Shown in pieces: positions 41,266-54,099 of a stretch of DNA of 64,000 nt. A model generated the notes under the pieces. It was given only the letters and a program-made list of their open reading frames with translations. It had not been told where the DNA came from and searched no databases. Position 1 is the stretch's first letter; the number at the start of each line of letters is the position of its first letter. Source of the stretch: Trichoplax sp. H2 (taxonomy: Eukaryota; Placozoa; Uniplacotomia; Trichoplacea); the NCBI GenBank assembly GCA_003344405.1, contig NOWV01000023.1:724405-788404 (forward strand), written 5' to 3'. The position numbers and the translations under genes are program-made.

Positions 41266-41969
41266 GATGGCAACGTAACATGACGGTTCTTTAGAGGCTG
41301 GCAAAGCTAGCAGCTGATGAACGGCATAATAAGCTACTTATTCACATGTTAAATCATATGATCTTAAGACTTTTATACTAGTAGTTTTGTTAGATGCTGA
41401 TAGTAGATGAAATACCGTAATCATAAACGGCGATGCGTAGTAGTGAGTGGAGAAGTTGGCCTACTATGGTCAATCTACCGTTCTAATTAACTNNNNNNNN
41501 NNNNNNNNNNNNAAGCTTGATCATTACTTTTTAATCTGAGTTCCACGAAGGCTACAAAAGAGTACACTGGTACTAAGTTGCAATAGCTGGTAATAAAATA
41601 TTTAATAACCTAAACCTATCGTTGGACTCGTTGTCTATGGTATAGGAATAAGTTAGTTTTCCTTTACTGAGGATCTCCGGAGTTAGTCGGGGAACCTTAG
41701 ATAGACTAGTTTAGGTACGTTCACGAAAGCTGTTTTGTGACAGATGGCAACGTAACATGACGGTTCTTTAGAGGCCGGCAAAGCTAGCAGCTGATGAACG
41801 GCATAATAAGCTACTTATTCACGTGTTAAATCATATTATCTTACGACTTTGATACTAGTAGTTTTGTTAGATGCTGATAGTAGATGAAATACCGTAATCA
41901 TAAACGGCGATGCGTAGTAGTGAGTGGAGAAGTTGGCCTACTATGGTCAATCTACCGTTCTAATTAACT
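41266..41969. repeat. 227-bp block repeated on both sides of an assembly gap
   Basis: 41266-41492 and 41743-41969 are the same 227-bp sequence (start GATGGCAACGTAACATGACG, end CGTTCTAATTAACT) with few substitutions. The left copy ends exactly at the gap. Between them lie 20 N and 230 bp (41513-41742) ending in GAAAGCTGTTTTGTGACA, the end of the LTR-like family. The arrangement fits two alleles in series, one with an element next to the block and one without. Confidence 0.85.
41493..41512. other. Assembly gap, 20 N
   Basis: Second gap of the same fixed size, again directly at the end of a block that is repeated beyond it. Confidence 0.98.
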
Positions 41970-44900
41970 ACTGACTTAAAAGAACAAGAATACTTATTGC
42001 CTGCGAAGTCATAGATGTGGTTGTTGCTTAACTAATGCACGGTAACTATTGTTTATAGTATTGCACATTATTTTTCTCCATTGATGGGTAAGATAATATT
42101 TAGATTTTAGGTTTACTATCCTCGACGATATCGCATAATCAGGAGATGAGATCATTCCGAGCACGTATTGTGAGCTGATAATGTGCCAAATACTTTAAAA
42201 CTTGAAACGTACTGCAAAAGGTGAGGTTATAGATTATTTATTAGCACGACACTTATTCTACAATTCTTGTAAAGTATACAGGGTATATATCGTCTATGAA
42301 TAGCTACGAATGTAAGTATAGTTCATGCCCAGTAATATCGACACAATTAGAATGTATTTAGCACTACATCTTTGTGATTGCTTTATGATATGTATTTATA
42401 AAATTTACAAGTCTGATTAAGTGAGTTTGACAATATTACTTGACCAGATTATGAATATTAGATCAGAAGTCTAATATTATATTGGCTTGATAAGTTCTTG
42501 TACTCGCTCATTACTTCAAATACATAGTGGAGGGCATGCACTGTGCTATTTATCAAGACCCAGCTACTTGACAATTAGTATACTAAATAACAGAATCGAG
42601 CTTACAATTTTAAGAGTCTTTATTTACGGCATTAAATTATCTTTATTTCCTTACTAAAATTAAATGGTGATATTTAACAAAATTAATATATCTAATATGC
42701 TACGAAAAAATGAACCCTTTATGTTTATAGCTATTAACTATTCAACTGCCAATTTTGAAGCAGGCGCCGTGAAAACTATCGCCTTTTTAAAGTTTAGTTG
42801 ATTCTTCAAGTAGGCAGTACCATTACTATTTCTAATCAATTTAAAGGTTTTCGAAACCTTTTAATCTTTGCATTCAAAATCGAATTACTCTTTTGTAGCA
42901 TTATGATAAATTGATTACTGAGTTTGCAACACTTATTCTGATAAATATGAGTCTTAATTTTATTCGCCATTTTCCTTAATTTTTCTTTGCTACACTTGAT
43001 TAATTCCTGACTGCGTCCCATTCTACTGTAATTCATCCTAAAGTGGAATCTAAAATAATACAATATTTTATACCATGTTAAGATTTCTGATTAGGTATAT
43101 TCGTTCAAAGGAAAGTTTAAGGCTTTGCTAGACTGAGATTTCTTATACGATGCAATATTCCCTTCTATGTATTTCACTACTAAAACTCTATCAGTATGGA
43201 AAAGCAAGGACTTAATAATGGTTTGACTTCAAAGCTGAGTAGTTAGTAAAACCGTAAAAGGAAAATAGACGCCGTTCTTAAGCATGAAATTATGTTTAGC
43301 ACTTATTGTCTAATCTAGTATAATGATTTATATTGTATTACCCTCGTCTTCAAATTTACGAAAGTTTAAAGCAGTAAATATACTTTCTCTTCGTGCTATA
43401 CGAGTATTTGCATATGAAATTGTTCCAATTCTAAAGTATATTTGATATCAGATTTTTAAACGTTTGAACTCTCAATCTAGAGTTAAAAATTTCTGAAACT
43501 TAAATTTTTAGTGTAGCGCAAAGCACGATTTCGAGTTAGAATTTAAATTATAGAGCTGCATTTAGGATTGATCTGTAAATTATCTCACTGTTTTCTTCTT
43601 TACCGCTAGAGAGAAGAGTTCGATTTCCTTAGCAATTACCATTAGAAGTTTAGATAATGAACAATCATAAAATTCCTTTCGAATGATTATTGTAAGCACA
43701 ATATATTTAGAACTAGCTGCGAAATGTTTTAAATCAAATATTAGGTCCTATGATAACTTTCGCATGAATTAATGTCGTACTGTAGCAAATATCTTCTAAG
43801 AACCTACTAAGCACTAATCCATTAAATGTCATAATTTGTTAGGAATTTCGTTGGTTCGATCATGGACTACTAAAAGAAGCACAATTTACTAAGTTACTTC
43901 GCTCTTTCTATTAGGCGATTTTTCCTTAAAATTAACTTTAATCTACAAAATATTACCTTAAATGAGTCATATAAACCATAAACGAGTTAAAATTAGTACT
44001 CTACTGCCAAGAAAGCAGACCCAAGATGTCCACACTAACTCTGTATTTTTTTACATTCCGAGACTACTTTCTACAGCTTTAGGGTTTTCATCTGTGTCCT
44101 GTCTAGGTTTTCTTTAGTAGTACATGGTTTGATGCGTATTTGCGTGTTCATGTAGCATCATTCATAATTAAAAAAATAAACTGAAATACTTCCACTAGAT
44201 TATTGCGTGCGTTTCTCTTATTGCTATCAATTTTCGATACCGAGTGATCTACCTTTATCATGTATTGATGCTGTAGGATCAAGGCGAATCCCAAAAGATA
44301 AATTTAGTCTTACATTATATTAAAAATTCCTTATGAATTTTTGTATACATTAAAAGTTTACAATGTACGGCACAATCTTGAACTGAATATACGGTACGGG
44401 TAGTACGGAGTGTAAGGTCGGTAGTTTGTTAATAATTGCAATTGCTCTTGTAAAATAGGTACAATCACATGTTTTATCGATTATCAACATTAAAAACTAC
44501 TATATATTGCTGAAAGCATTTGCTAATCACATTACTCTTTCTGAGTTCATAATTTCGCTCTAGCTTAGTTATCTACTCGATTTCTCCGTTCATGTACAAT
44601 ATGTAAACAATAAATTTTCATTTTATGCAAAACCAGCTAATTGATAGCATAATTACATATTTTATAGTAATTATTAAAAAGTCCCTAATATTTAGATAAA
44701 TTTATGACGACAGTATCTATATATAATACCTGCTACATACCGTAGATAAATTGTGACTGGTAAATTCCCATTTAACTTACTGTGATAAAGCAAATCAAAT
44801 TTTTAAAGCTTGTAGAAAATATGAATTTGTTATATCTTTATACGAAGACGTAAAGCACAGCTCTATTCTAGCAGAATACAACTATAGGAGTTCAGGTCTT

Positions 44901-45510
44901 CTAATAAGTCACCTATGTGAACCTTCATTATGATATTTAGTCATAGATAACATTAGAGGCAAATCAGAAGATGAACTCACTATTAATAGCATATCGATTT
45001 ATTTCAGTGATTAACTACTAGCTTATATGGCCATGGGGTGGAGTCCTGTCGGAAGCTAATTACTATCAATAAACAGTCCAGCGTAGATGAATGTCACCTT
45101 TAAAAATTAAAAGCTGCTGTGGATATCCATATGAATAGCCTAAAGTCGGCTTTAACGTCATTGTGGATAATTTAATAATTTATTCAGCAACTGTCAAATA
45201 ATCCAGATTATTGCGAGAATAGTGAGTAATAAAATAATTTTTTGCGCTATAAATAAAAAGTACCATAATTGTTTACATTCGGTGCGGTCGATTCGTGAAC
45301 CTAATAATACTGTATTACCGTAATCTGGACTAAGACTACAGTAATTAGACCTAAGAGTTCAAGCTAATAGCTATTACTGTATTATATATGAGTCCATACC
45401 TTGCTGTAATAGTATCGTAAGACATTAAGGCTGGAAGATAGAATCTTTTTGCATTTTTACTGTTGAGTGCGCTGGCTAAATTACAATAGCAGACTTTATT
45501 TGTAAAAGAA
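41970..45510. other. Spacer between the gap region and gene D
   Basis: AT-rich with no exon chain. A 75-codon minus-strand frame (42836-43063) contains an internal MGRSQELIKCSKEKLRKM, faintly like the helix-turn-helix start of mariner/Tc1-type transposases. There is no continuation and I do not call it. The gene D promoter should be near the right end. Confidence 0.4.
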
Positions 45511-47807
45511 ATGGAATATGCATCACCTAATTTTTTTCCAACTCTGGAAATAGAAATACAACCACAGGTATCTTATCACGTTTCTGAGATCCGACTGCGA
45601 AAATACAGGGTTGTAGTTAGTTCTAAGTCAAAAATTTGCCGAGTTAAACAATGAACTTGATGATTTACTACATGTAAGCGTATTTCTTAAATTTGCAGAA
45701 TTTGATTTTTTATAAGGAGAGTCACGGATTTCGATATGAATCGGAGCTTAATGCAGCTCATGGATCTTTGAAAGGCAACAGACCCCAAACAGCATGCTAC
45801 CCAACTATAAAGGTGATAGTTACTTTCAGCATCTTGTAACCAATCATTTATAATAAACAGCTTTAGAAAATACGATAGTACTGTGTTATGCATATAGCAT
45901 TTACTGCAAGGAGTAGGAGATAGAATAACAGATACAGAATTTGCGATAAAGAAAATATTATTGTGATACGTAGCAATCAATTATTTTTACCAATTCTCAT
46001 TGATATATAAGTTATAAAACTGCCTATATAATGACTTTATTCACGCTGAATCTTATTATAAATTTAAATTGGATTAATTTACCATGGAATTTCTTTCTTT
46101 AAAGAAAAGTTGTCGTTAATAATCGCTTATAGATACGCCATTACTACGGTCCTGTAACAGTATATGTTCTACTACTGAATACTACTGTCACGAACAGAGG
46201 ATACTATATGCCGCACTATCATAAACTGCTTACTAAGGAAACGAACTTGTTCACATTTAATCGACAAGGAGTTGTAATTCCGATCTCCACTAAACAACCC
46301 GTTGATGTAATCATAGTTAACTTTAATACAAGAAATAGACAGAGCTACAGGTATTTTATTTCTTTTAGTAATTGACCACACACTGTCAGATACTACTGGT
46401 AAATCTTAACACGTACCTTTGCGGTATCTTAATTAAATAAGTTTCAGAAACATAATGAAATTTAAGTCTAAATAATATAGTTTTCAAGAGCTGAAAATTG
46501 TTCGATGCTTGCAATGCGAAGAAGAACTATCCTTAGAGCAAATTTAGGCAACCCTTTCCATGTTGGATGATTATATCCACAAAGATGGTCTAAATCGTAT
46601 GCAAAGAGGTTCCGTTTTGAATTTTTTTGGCCAAGAATACCAAGGTCTGGCTGCTACTGTAATAAATTTTGTCATAATTAATGTAATAATATATTTAATT
46701 TACGAAATGATACTCATAGCATGCTTTCGGGATTAAAACTCTGCCAAATGCATCTACTCTTTTAAATAAAATGTAATTTCGCCTACGACATACATTATTA
46801 TTTACTAAATGTAGTAAATGGTAAAATTTCAAACGTCATTCAATCCCGTTAGATAGTATTTTTGCTTTGATTGATGGATACAAAATATCCCAGTCTACTC
46901 TGATTTTATAAATAATTAAATACTGAAATTTTTCAGCTTTAAAATGTCTTAATGTACTGAAATCTAAAGTATTTCTCATTCATTTTAAAGGAACAAATTC
47001 CATAAATGAAATTATTCCCAATGCAGTTCGATTATTGTTTCTAGCAGTACCTCAACTTGAAACAGTTTCTTCGCCTATACTACAAGTGGTTTCAAAGCCA
47101 GTCCTTGATTCAAGTAATACAGTAACCTGATATGAATATAAGTAATGTTCATTCAAATTGCGTATTAAATTTATTAAAGCCATTGATTATAAATAACTTA
47201 TGAACAAGGAATTAAAATTCCGCAGTTGACACAGGTGGCATATGATGTTGTTGGAGACAAGATACTTGTCAATATCTCGTTCGAGACTGACTTAGATCGA
47301 AATCGACTACCTCTTTTAGCGGTATTTGAAGTTGATGGTTAGTAGATGAAATTGTTCTGTTGACTATGATCATTTTGTATTACTATTAGCAGGATTCTTG
47401 CGATTTTATAAATCAGGGTAGCAATAAGAACAAATGTGTAAATGTATTCGGTTATTATTATATCACGCATAATTTTTTAGATTGTTCGCTATTGTTGCAG
47501 CACACTATTAAATAGCAAGATTTATTTTTCATTAATGAGGTAATTATTGTACCTTAAATAATAAATTATTAGTAACAAGTTAAATGTCTCGATTGCAAAA
47601 GACATGTTTACTGCTGCACATGTAACAGTATTTTTCCGATTATTGACGCTCAAAATTGCTTCAATTTTTTGTTGCCTTTAGAGATATATTGTAATCGAAA
47701 TGGATTCTTCCTCTTTTGGAGATAGTTATCATCAAATAGCAGTTGCATTATTTTTTAGAGTCGCTAATCGACTGAAACAAAGTAATCGGCTAACATTTAC
47801 CTTGTAA
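45511..47807 (+). pseudogene. Gene D: RHD-only paralog with two in-frame TAG codons
   Basis: Eight exons in the phases of genes A-C: 45511-45567, 45699-45812, 46133-46350, 46481-46644, 46991-47113, 47209-47337, 47481-47539, 47682-47807; 990 nt, 329 codons plus TAA. RHD landmarks are clear: start PTLEIEIQPQ; loop HGFRYESE at 28-35; HGSLKG; YPTIKIRHYYGPVTVYVLL; PHYHKLL; FQELKIVRCLQCEEE; VRLLFLAVPQ and VVSKPVLDS; IPQLTQVAYDVVGDKILVNI; last strands YIVIEM, IAVALFFRVANRLK and LTFTL. Two TAG codons break the frame, at 46545-46547 in exon 4 (inside the strand-helix after CEEELSLEQI) and 47513-47515 in exon 7. Acceptor, donor and phase on both sides are sound, so splicing does not obviously remove them. 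Most likely a fairly young pseudogene; sequence error or readthrough are alternatives. Exon 7 is the least certain exon. Confidence 0.75.
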
Positions 47808-50700
47808 TTTTAATCAGTTTGTCATGGTAAAGCTTAACTTAAAGCAATTTCAAAATTCTCATGCCTCGCTGACAAAAAGCTTATTTTAAATATCAGTAGT
47901 TAAAAGTAAATAATTCATTAACTGATACAGCGATATTATATGTTACTAAGAGTGTTATATTAATAAATGTGTCAGATAAAACAGGAGAAATTACAGTAAG
48001 GTTTACTTGGTATTTTAGGCAGCAAAGCGATGAAACTTAAGTATACATGTTTCTTTCCATGCGTTATTGATTCGGTAAAGATTAAAATTTTTATTTAATG
48101 GTGGTATTTTAACGATAAAATTAAACTAGATCAATTTTTTATCAAATCCTTGTCTTTAAACAAAGTATTCACTAAACAAAATTAATTGCAAAGCACGTGA
48201 AGTAGAAAATGTGCAATAATTTTAAATTTACGCAACGCTCGTTAATTGGTCTATTAATTTTAACTTTTATCTTAGCCTCCTTTGCCTCTGATTTTAGCTA
48301 GTAAGTAATTACGGTTCATGAGAATAGTAACTTTATTTTCAGCTTTGATCATTATTAAAAAATAACACTTCATCATTTTGATAATCTTATTGCGATCATC
48401 TTGCTGCTGTAAATTAATAACTTTCTCAATTGTAATGGAATCATGCTAGAAATCTCCTTATGGGATAGCTTTGATTAAATATTTTTATCAGAAAAGTTCT
48501 AAAATTATTTAGTTTTTTTTAAGATTTTGTTTGCAACCCGAATAACACAAAAACAAACGTATAGAATCTCTATCTTTTAGTTTAAAGCTAAAAGCTAAAG
48601 CACTTAAGCCTTAGAGAGATTTAAAAATCGAAGGAATTAGTAGTTCACCAAAAGCTTTATGATTTATGATGTTAGAGATTTATTTCTGTGCTTTTATTAT
48701 CGTATTGCTAGTTTAGAGCGAAGATCATGATATAAAACGTAATCCTAATCCTAATAATTTTATCGTATTTTAAAGTTCATGAAGGTCAATTTTTGACAAT
48801 TTCTTTACCGAATTACATGCGTGTCATCAGTAATCATGTAATTATAATAGCCAGAAAACTAGAGAACGTTTCTTATTATAGCAAGTAGAACATACAAATA
48901 TTTTGATAGTCTCTTCTTGCAAAGAAATACCTTTACTTACAGCATTAAAAGCAGAGTGAAGTGTAGCTTAAAAATTTAATATCTCTTTTTAAGATTTAAC
49001 AAAAATTGTTAGTAACTAAAGGAAGCATTATTTGCTTGCTATAGCTTATTTTCGACTTTTTATAATTGGTAAGGTAAGTACAGTAATAATCCTGCTTTTA
49101 ACAACTTACTCTATATTTGCTAAGTTACTTATTTTTACTTAATATAATAATGGCCAAATAAAACTGGATAACCAGTAAAATAATTTAACAATTACTGAAA
49201 TCTATTACTAATAATAAAAATGACTCATCGAGTAAGATAGTTTATCGTACATAATAGTAATCATCGGCTTACTTCTAGATAGGCGTATAGCACGTTTGCA
49301 ACGTAGGAAAAAAATCTAGTAGCGAACAATATGGCCGGAATTAGAAGATTTCTTGAAATTACTTCCAAAAGCAAATACTTTAACATATAAGCTAACTAAT
49401 CTTTACGATATTTTAGAATTTTAGCAATTTTATAAACTAAAAGTTGGAATACAGTAAATAATCAGAATGCATTAATTAATAAGTGACCGCAAGATTTTAC
49501 CATCGCTTCAATTTGGTATGCAGATGAAATTGTCGTTTGTTTATTTTGACGTGAATGGCTATTAGCATTTTATCCTAGCCTCGTGTTCGTTAAATAGCTC
49601 ATCCTACTTAGCTGCAGATCTTAAATGGCGGTTAGTAACCTAACATTATATAGTCAATTAGGTAAAAATGCCTATAACTATTAATGCAAGACTTCTCTAC
49701 TACATCTTACACCATAAACGTAAATGTAAGACGATTTTAGGACTTCGATACCGGTAGTACGATTTTGTACTGAAGATAAGCTAAATGAGTCAACCTGTCA
49801 GCCGAAAATGAATTACTAACATTATTATATAAGATTAATGAATACGATCGATAATAATAATCTATTGAAACAGCTAATTAATATCACTCACCTGATCTTG
49901 CTCGGCAGGTGATTTAAATGCAGATTTGTGAAGTATTTAAAAATAATATTTAATCCTATAGGGATATTATGAATGGCACTGACCCAATTTATTGTGGTAT
50001 TTCTGACAAGAAAAGGATCTTGTACAAATGGAAAATTTCAAGGCAATTTTTCTTTGTCAGAGAAAGGTAAAATAAGAAAGATTCATTTTATTTGAACATT
50101 TTTATACCGATTACAGAAACTGTAAGAATTTACAAAATCCAATTTATGTACTAAAGATCTCTAAGAATTACTTTATTTGATTCTTCTACGATTACTGCTT
50201 TTGAACTCTAGACTTGTTTTGGAGATTTTCCTTCAAACAGTAGATTGCAAGAGGAAATGAAATCGAGACAAAGTAAGCTAATTTTAATATTGGAGTATAT
50301 CTACTAGTTTTTTAGCTATCGTTTATTAGTTGCAATGATAAAATAGGCAGACTTAGAAATGTCATAAACTATCTTCCAGTATTAATTTTGAGTGTAATTA
50401 ATGTTTTATCCTAAGTTTTCTTTGCATGATATACTTTAAAAGTAGTTAGATCAGATACTAAGATGATCAATAATTTGAAATTATGAATTTTAAGACCAAA
50501 CTTCTGTGAAGGTCTTGCTACATTAATAGACTTCGTTTATGATATTTATTTTGAATACTATTCGTTTGTATTCATGTATATTATTCTGTACTAGCTGCCC
50601 ATCGATTTATCCATTCACATGCAGTTTATCATAGCCAGAGAGCTCTAAGTTAAATATGCATTCTCATTCATATTTTATATAAAATTTAAATTTAAGGCTA
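47808..50700. other. AT-rich spacer after gene D
   Basis: No reliable gene. At 47931-48040 a frame after a CAG acceptor reads ITVRFTWYFRQQSDET then stop, vaguely like a TIG C-terminal strand, and may be a decayed extra last exon. Nothing else was recognisable. Confidence 0.35.
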
Positions 50701-50859
50701 CTAATGCTCTCACGTTCATGAAATGCATTCCAGAGTGTATCTATATTTACTTGGTATCATCAAGCATTGCTATCAAGCTGACCGATCATACCATATCGGA
50801 CGGATTTAGTATTATTTTTAATTTTTATTCTGACAATTTTTGTTTCCATTATTACATAC

Positions 50860-51335
50860 AAAATTTGATGACTTCATCTCCAACCGTTTATCAAATTGTT
50901 GCAGTTTCTGTCAAAAATTTATAGTATTAACTAATAAATTGTTACGGTATAGCCTTATTGTGGAGTAATTACCGATATTTGCCGGTATAGCCTATTTAGT
51001 TTATGAGATAGTTTATATTTTTGACTTCCTGCACCGTAATATATGAGTTTAACTAATTTGAAAATAGTTTTATATTAAGACCTGATACTTCTGCCAATGG
51101 CACGTTGCAATCTGACTGTCTTATTAAAATCATCAGATACCTCTATCTACAAATGTTGCTGTATTAATTAGACATTCATACATAGATTTCTTACCTGATA
51201 TATAGGCTTTAATGAAATTAATTGTAACTTTTAGCCAATGCATATAGCTGCTGTAGATAAATATGTTAGCCCAGCATTTTGTACAATAAGGTTAGTTTGT
51301 AAGTTTAGTGCTAGCGTGATGCTGAAGGTTTACAA
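50860..51335 (+). pseudogene. Possible RHD-exon remnants (strand pair like exons 5-6)
   Basis: Two frames in the order expected of an RHD gene. One ends with FCFHYYIQNL and SSPTVYQIVAVSV (compare gene D FLAVPQLETVSSPILQVVS); the other (51238 on) reads IAAVDKYVSPAFC then IRLVCKFSASVMLKVY, resembling the TIG start with its LLCDKV-type strand. Splice phases do not match genes A-D and no donor is convincing, so if real these are decayed. Confidence 0.22.
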
Positions 51336-52334
51336 ATCTTTCATAAATTATAAAATTAAGGATGAAACATTCTCAAGTCTTTTCTGGATAGATTTTAGTG
51401 CTGTGATATGTGATTCATAGGCGAGATTTGAAGATTCTACTATTTAATAATCATATCACAGAGCTGGTTTATGCCAATAAGTACATTAATATTTTTGTGT
51501 TCACCCTTTGTTTTAGATAAATTTTATCTTAAGATCGTTTTCTATTAATACATTACTTTTATGATATTTGTACTTCGATAGGTAAATAATGCTATATATG
51601 TTAAGTTATTAGTAAATCCAGAATTGTAAAACCAATTCATTTTCTGGTAATGGCGAGTAAATTAGTTAGATACCCGATCTATATGAGAGCTCAAAGTCTA
51701 GGTCATGTTCTGACCGTGGTTAATGTCATGTTGCATACGTTTAGTAATGTATTTTAAAGTATAAAGGAAATTTATGCAAATTTAAAAACAAAAATATACG
51801 ACATGTACTGCTGTTCAATTAGACTGTTAAGTTTTATGTATAGCTGCGGTAATATGTAAGATTGATTCTGATAATTCTGTTAAATCATTACGTGTGTAGC
51901 CAGCTAGACTACAAGCCCACCAGCAGTTAGAATTAAAAATTAGTGACTGTAACTGCTTTACAAAGGTAGCGTGATAGACTGTGGAGCAAGATTGACTGCT
52001 TTATAGCTCTTTATTGCTGCAAATTTAGGTATTATCCTCCAATATTCTTTTCTTTAACCATCTCCTATCAGTATATCAATTTATATGATAGCTGGCCCCA
52101 TAAATACTATTTCAGTGTAATACCAAAATCAAATTAACTAGTCATTCTGGATGTTTTATCGATCTAATCAACCTTCTCTTAGGTTACACTAGAGGTTAGC
52201 CATAATTCAAATGCTAATTGTCTTCTACACATTAGATTATAATGTAATGAAATCTAATTCTTACTTGCAAACCTATGGGTTCTACTGCTAATCATTTTTT
52301 TAGCTATATATAATTCTATCTTTGTGAAATCTAG

Positions 52335-52499
52335 GCATGGAAAGTAATCAATAAAACAGAACCAGAAAGAGCCTTCTGTTTGATTTGTGAGTCAAAATTA
52401 CGATCTAGATTAATATCATGCGAAAATCTTCCTGATTTCTATCAGGACAGTGCTTTCATTGCAATAAGTGTACCGCAGATGCTTTGTAATGAACAGTAA
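52335..52499 (+). pseudogene. Possible RHD last-exon remnant
   Basis: After a CTAG acceptor in phase 0, as in the last exons of genes B-D, a 54-codon frame reads AFCLICESKL, then LPDFYQDSAFIAISVPQML, and stops (TAA 52497-52499). The pattern resembles the TIG strands around VHRQVAIVFKTPPY. Sequence identity is low, and the match rests on hydrophobic pattern, phase and position. Confidence 0.28.
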
Positions 52500-53497
52500 C
52501 TTAATGGAATACCGAGACTATTAATTGCATATTTTACTTGGTATGGTTTAAATTGATATCGATTAGTTATGGTGATTATCAATCGAGAAAATCTATGCTG
52601 TAAATTACTGCAAATCATGACACCGTTCTGGTATTGCCGCTATTTCTATAAATTACAATAGTCTCATTAAAAGAATAAATTGAAGGCAAAAGTGACTAAA
52701 TGACTTCTTCCATGTCTTTATCAAATTATTTTCAAAGATATTTCCAGAAATACCTTTATACCAATGTTATTAATGATAGGAATAATTTTAATGATTATTA
52801 TATAAAGATAAAATATTACTTTGTAGGCGAAGCAAGGCGAGCAGTGGAGTAATATAGAATTACAAAATCCAGTAATTGTTTATAGATATGTTTATGACTA
52901 ACTGGGGCAGTTGAGCTGGCACTTTCGTAAAAATAGAACTCATGTAAACTTTACCAGTGCTGAGATTGTTAATAAAAACGAATACATTTTATTTTTCAAC
53001 AAAATGAACGTTTTTCGTTATACAGTATGCGAATTGCTAAGAATCTTATTAGAATAGATTTACAGCAAGGAAAGGGTAGGTATTGCCAAGGAAAATTAGA
53101 GAATATGAAATTATCTGTTATACTTTCGTCTTGAGATTACTAATAATAGGAAAATTTGCCTTTAAAAACTTTTAGTCATTCTACTAGCTTTGCTGCACTT
53201 TTGAAGAAAATTATCTTATAATAAAAATACACATCTCACACAGTAATGGGATGATTTCATACCCAGTTGTTTTCTTAAGCATATGGCGGCGGGACCACGA
53301 TCATAACTAAACCGACCGCTGTTACTGCTTAAGGTGTTATAGCGTATCAGGCAGAGCACTTTTCATACTCTTTTAACTGTCACGTAGCTTAGCTAATTAA
53401 TACAAATGTTACTGATCAGAATTTATTTATTAATTAAATTAAATTCTTTTCATTGCTGACGAACAGATTATTTTATGATAAATGCTTTTCTATCTAG

Positions 53498-53684
53498 ACC
53501 ATTTATTTGTTCAAAGTTTAAATTTGAAGATAATGTATGTAATAATGGTAGTACTAAGCCTAAAATAGGTAATCGTGTAGCAATTTTGTCTAGCGATATT
53601 CTTATGTCACGGACTCTTGCACCCAGCAATACCTTCACTTATAAAATATGGTTGCAATATGTTTCTTGTTTGCTTAACTGTTAG
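53498..53684 (+). pseudogene. Possible TIG-start exon remnant
   Basis: A frame containing FKFEDNVCNNGSTKPKIGNR, then VAILSSD and later TYKIWLQ, resembles the start of a Rel TIG domain (NxxxGSxxGGDEIFLLCDKV). The splice phase differs from the intact paralogs. No family assignment beyond this resemblance. Confidence 0.2.
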
Positions 53685-53774
53685 ATATACTAAAACTTCA
53701 TATAGAATAGTATAGATTGAGATTGAACATTTTACTTATTAATTCTCACGGTACATATTTGCTTGATTATACAG

Positions 53775-53873
53775 CAGCCAAACCTCGTTGAAGAAATTTT
53801 CTGGAACAAAGTAGTATTGACATTTCATCGTCATCCTTATGAATTAACTGTGAATCAGACTATTTACTGTTGA
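53775..53873 (+). pseudogene. Possible RHD C-terminal exon remnant
   Basis: After an ACAG acceptor in phase 0, the frame reads QPNLVEEIFWNKVVLTFHRH then PYELTVNQTIYC and TGA. It resembles the final TIG strands (xxVxVxMQLRRPSDxExSExxxFxY) and compares with gene D IAVALFFRVANRLKQ. It lies ~0.2 kb upstream of the TRPA-like start, so it would be the tail of a further upstream copy. Confidence 0.33.
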
Positions 53874-54099
53874 CGATGCTAATGACATTTAACTTATCAT
53901 ACTCTTCTATATTGCTAAGGTCAATCTTAGCGCAGAAACTTATAAGCTGGTACTATAGTTGCATATTGTAGTTATTTGGGACAAAGAATTGAAAATTAAA
54001 ACCGGAGATAGGGATCATTACCATCGTTGAACAATTTTTAAGTTGCAATTCCATTTTCTATTATTGGCAACGATAGATGAACGATTAGATTATTTCAAT

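Noticed and set aside
42836-43063. Minus-strand frame with MGRSQELIKCSKEKLRKM
   Set aside because: Slight likeness to a mariner/Tc1 transposase N-terminus, but there is no DDE region, no terminal inverted repeat and no continuation.
46548-46644. Starting gene D exon 4 at 46548 to avoid the TAG
   Set aside because: A TTTAG acceptor exists there, but it would drop the conserved FQELKIVRCLQCEEE strand and break the phase shared by all four genes.
47931-48040. Extra TIG-like last exon after gene D (ITVRFTWYFRQQSDET)
   Set aside because: The exon at 47682-47807 already completes gene D in correct phase; this one needs a different phase and only the hydrophobic pattern matches.
52830-52900. Frame ELQNPVIVYRYVYD resembling the GPVxV strand of RHD exon 3
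   Set aside because: The Gly of the GPV motif is missing, the frame closes at once and no flanking exons fit.
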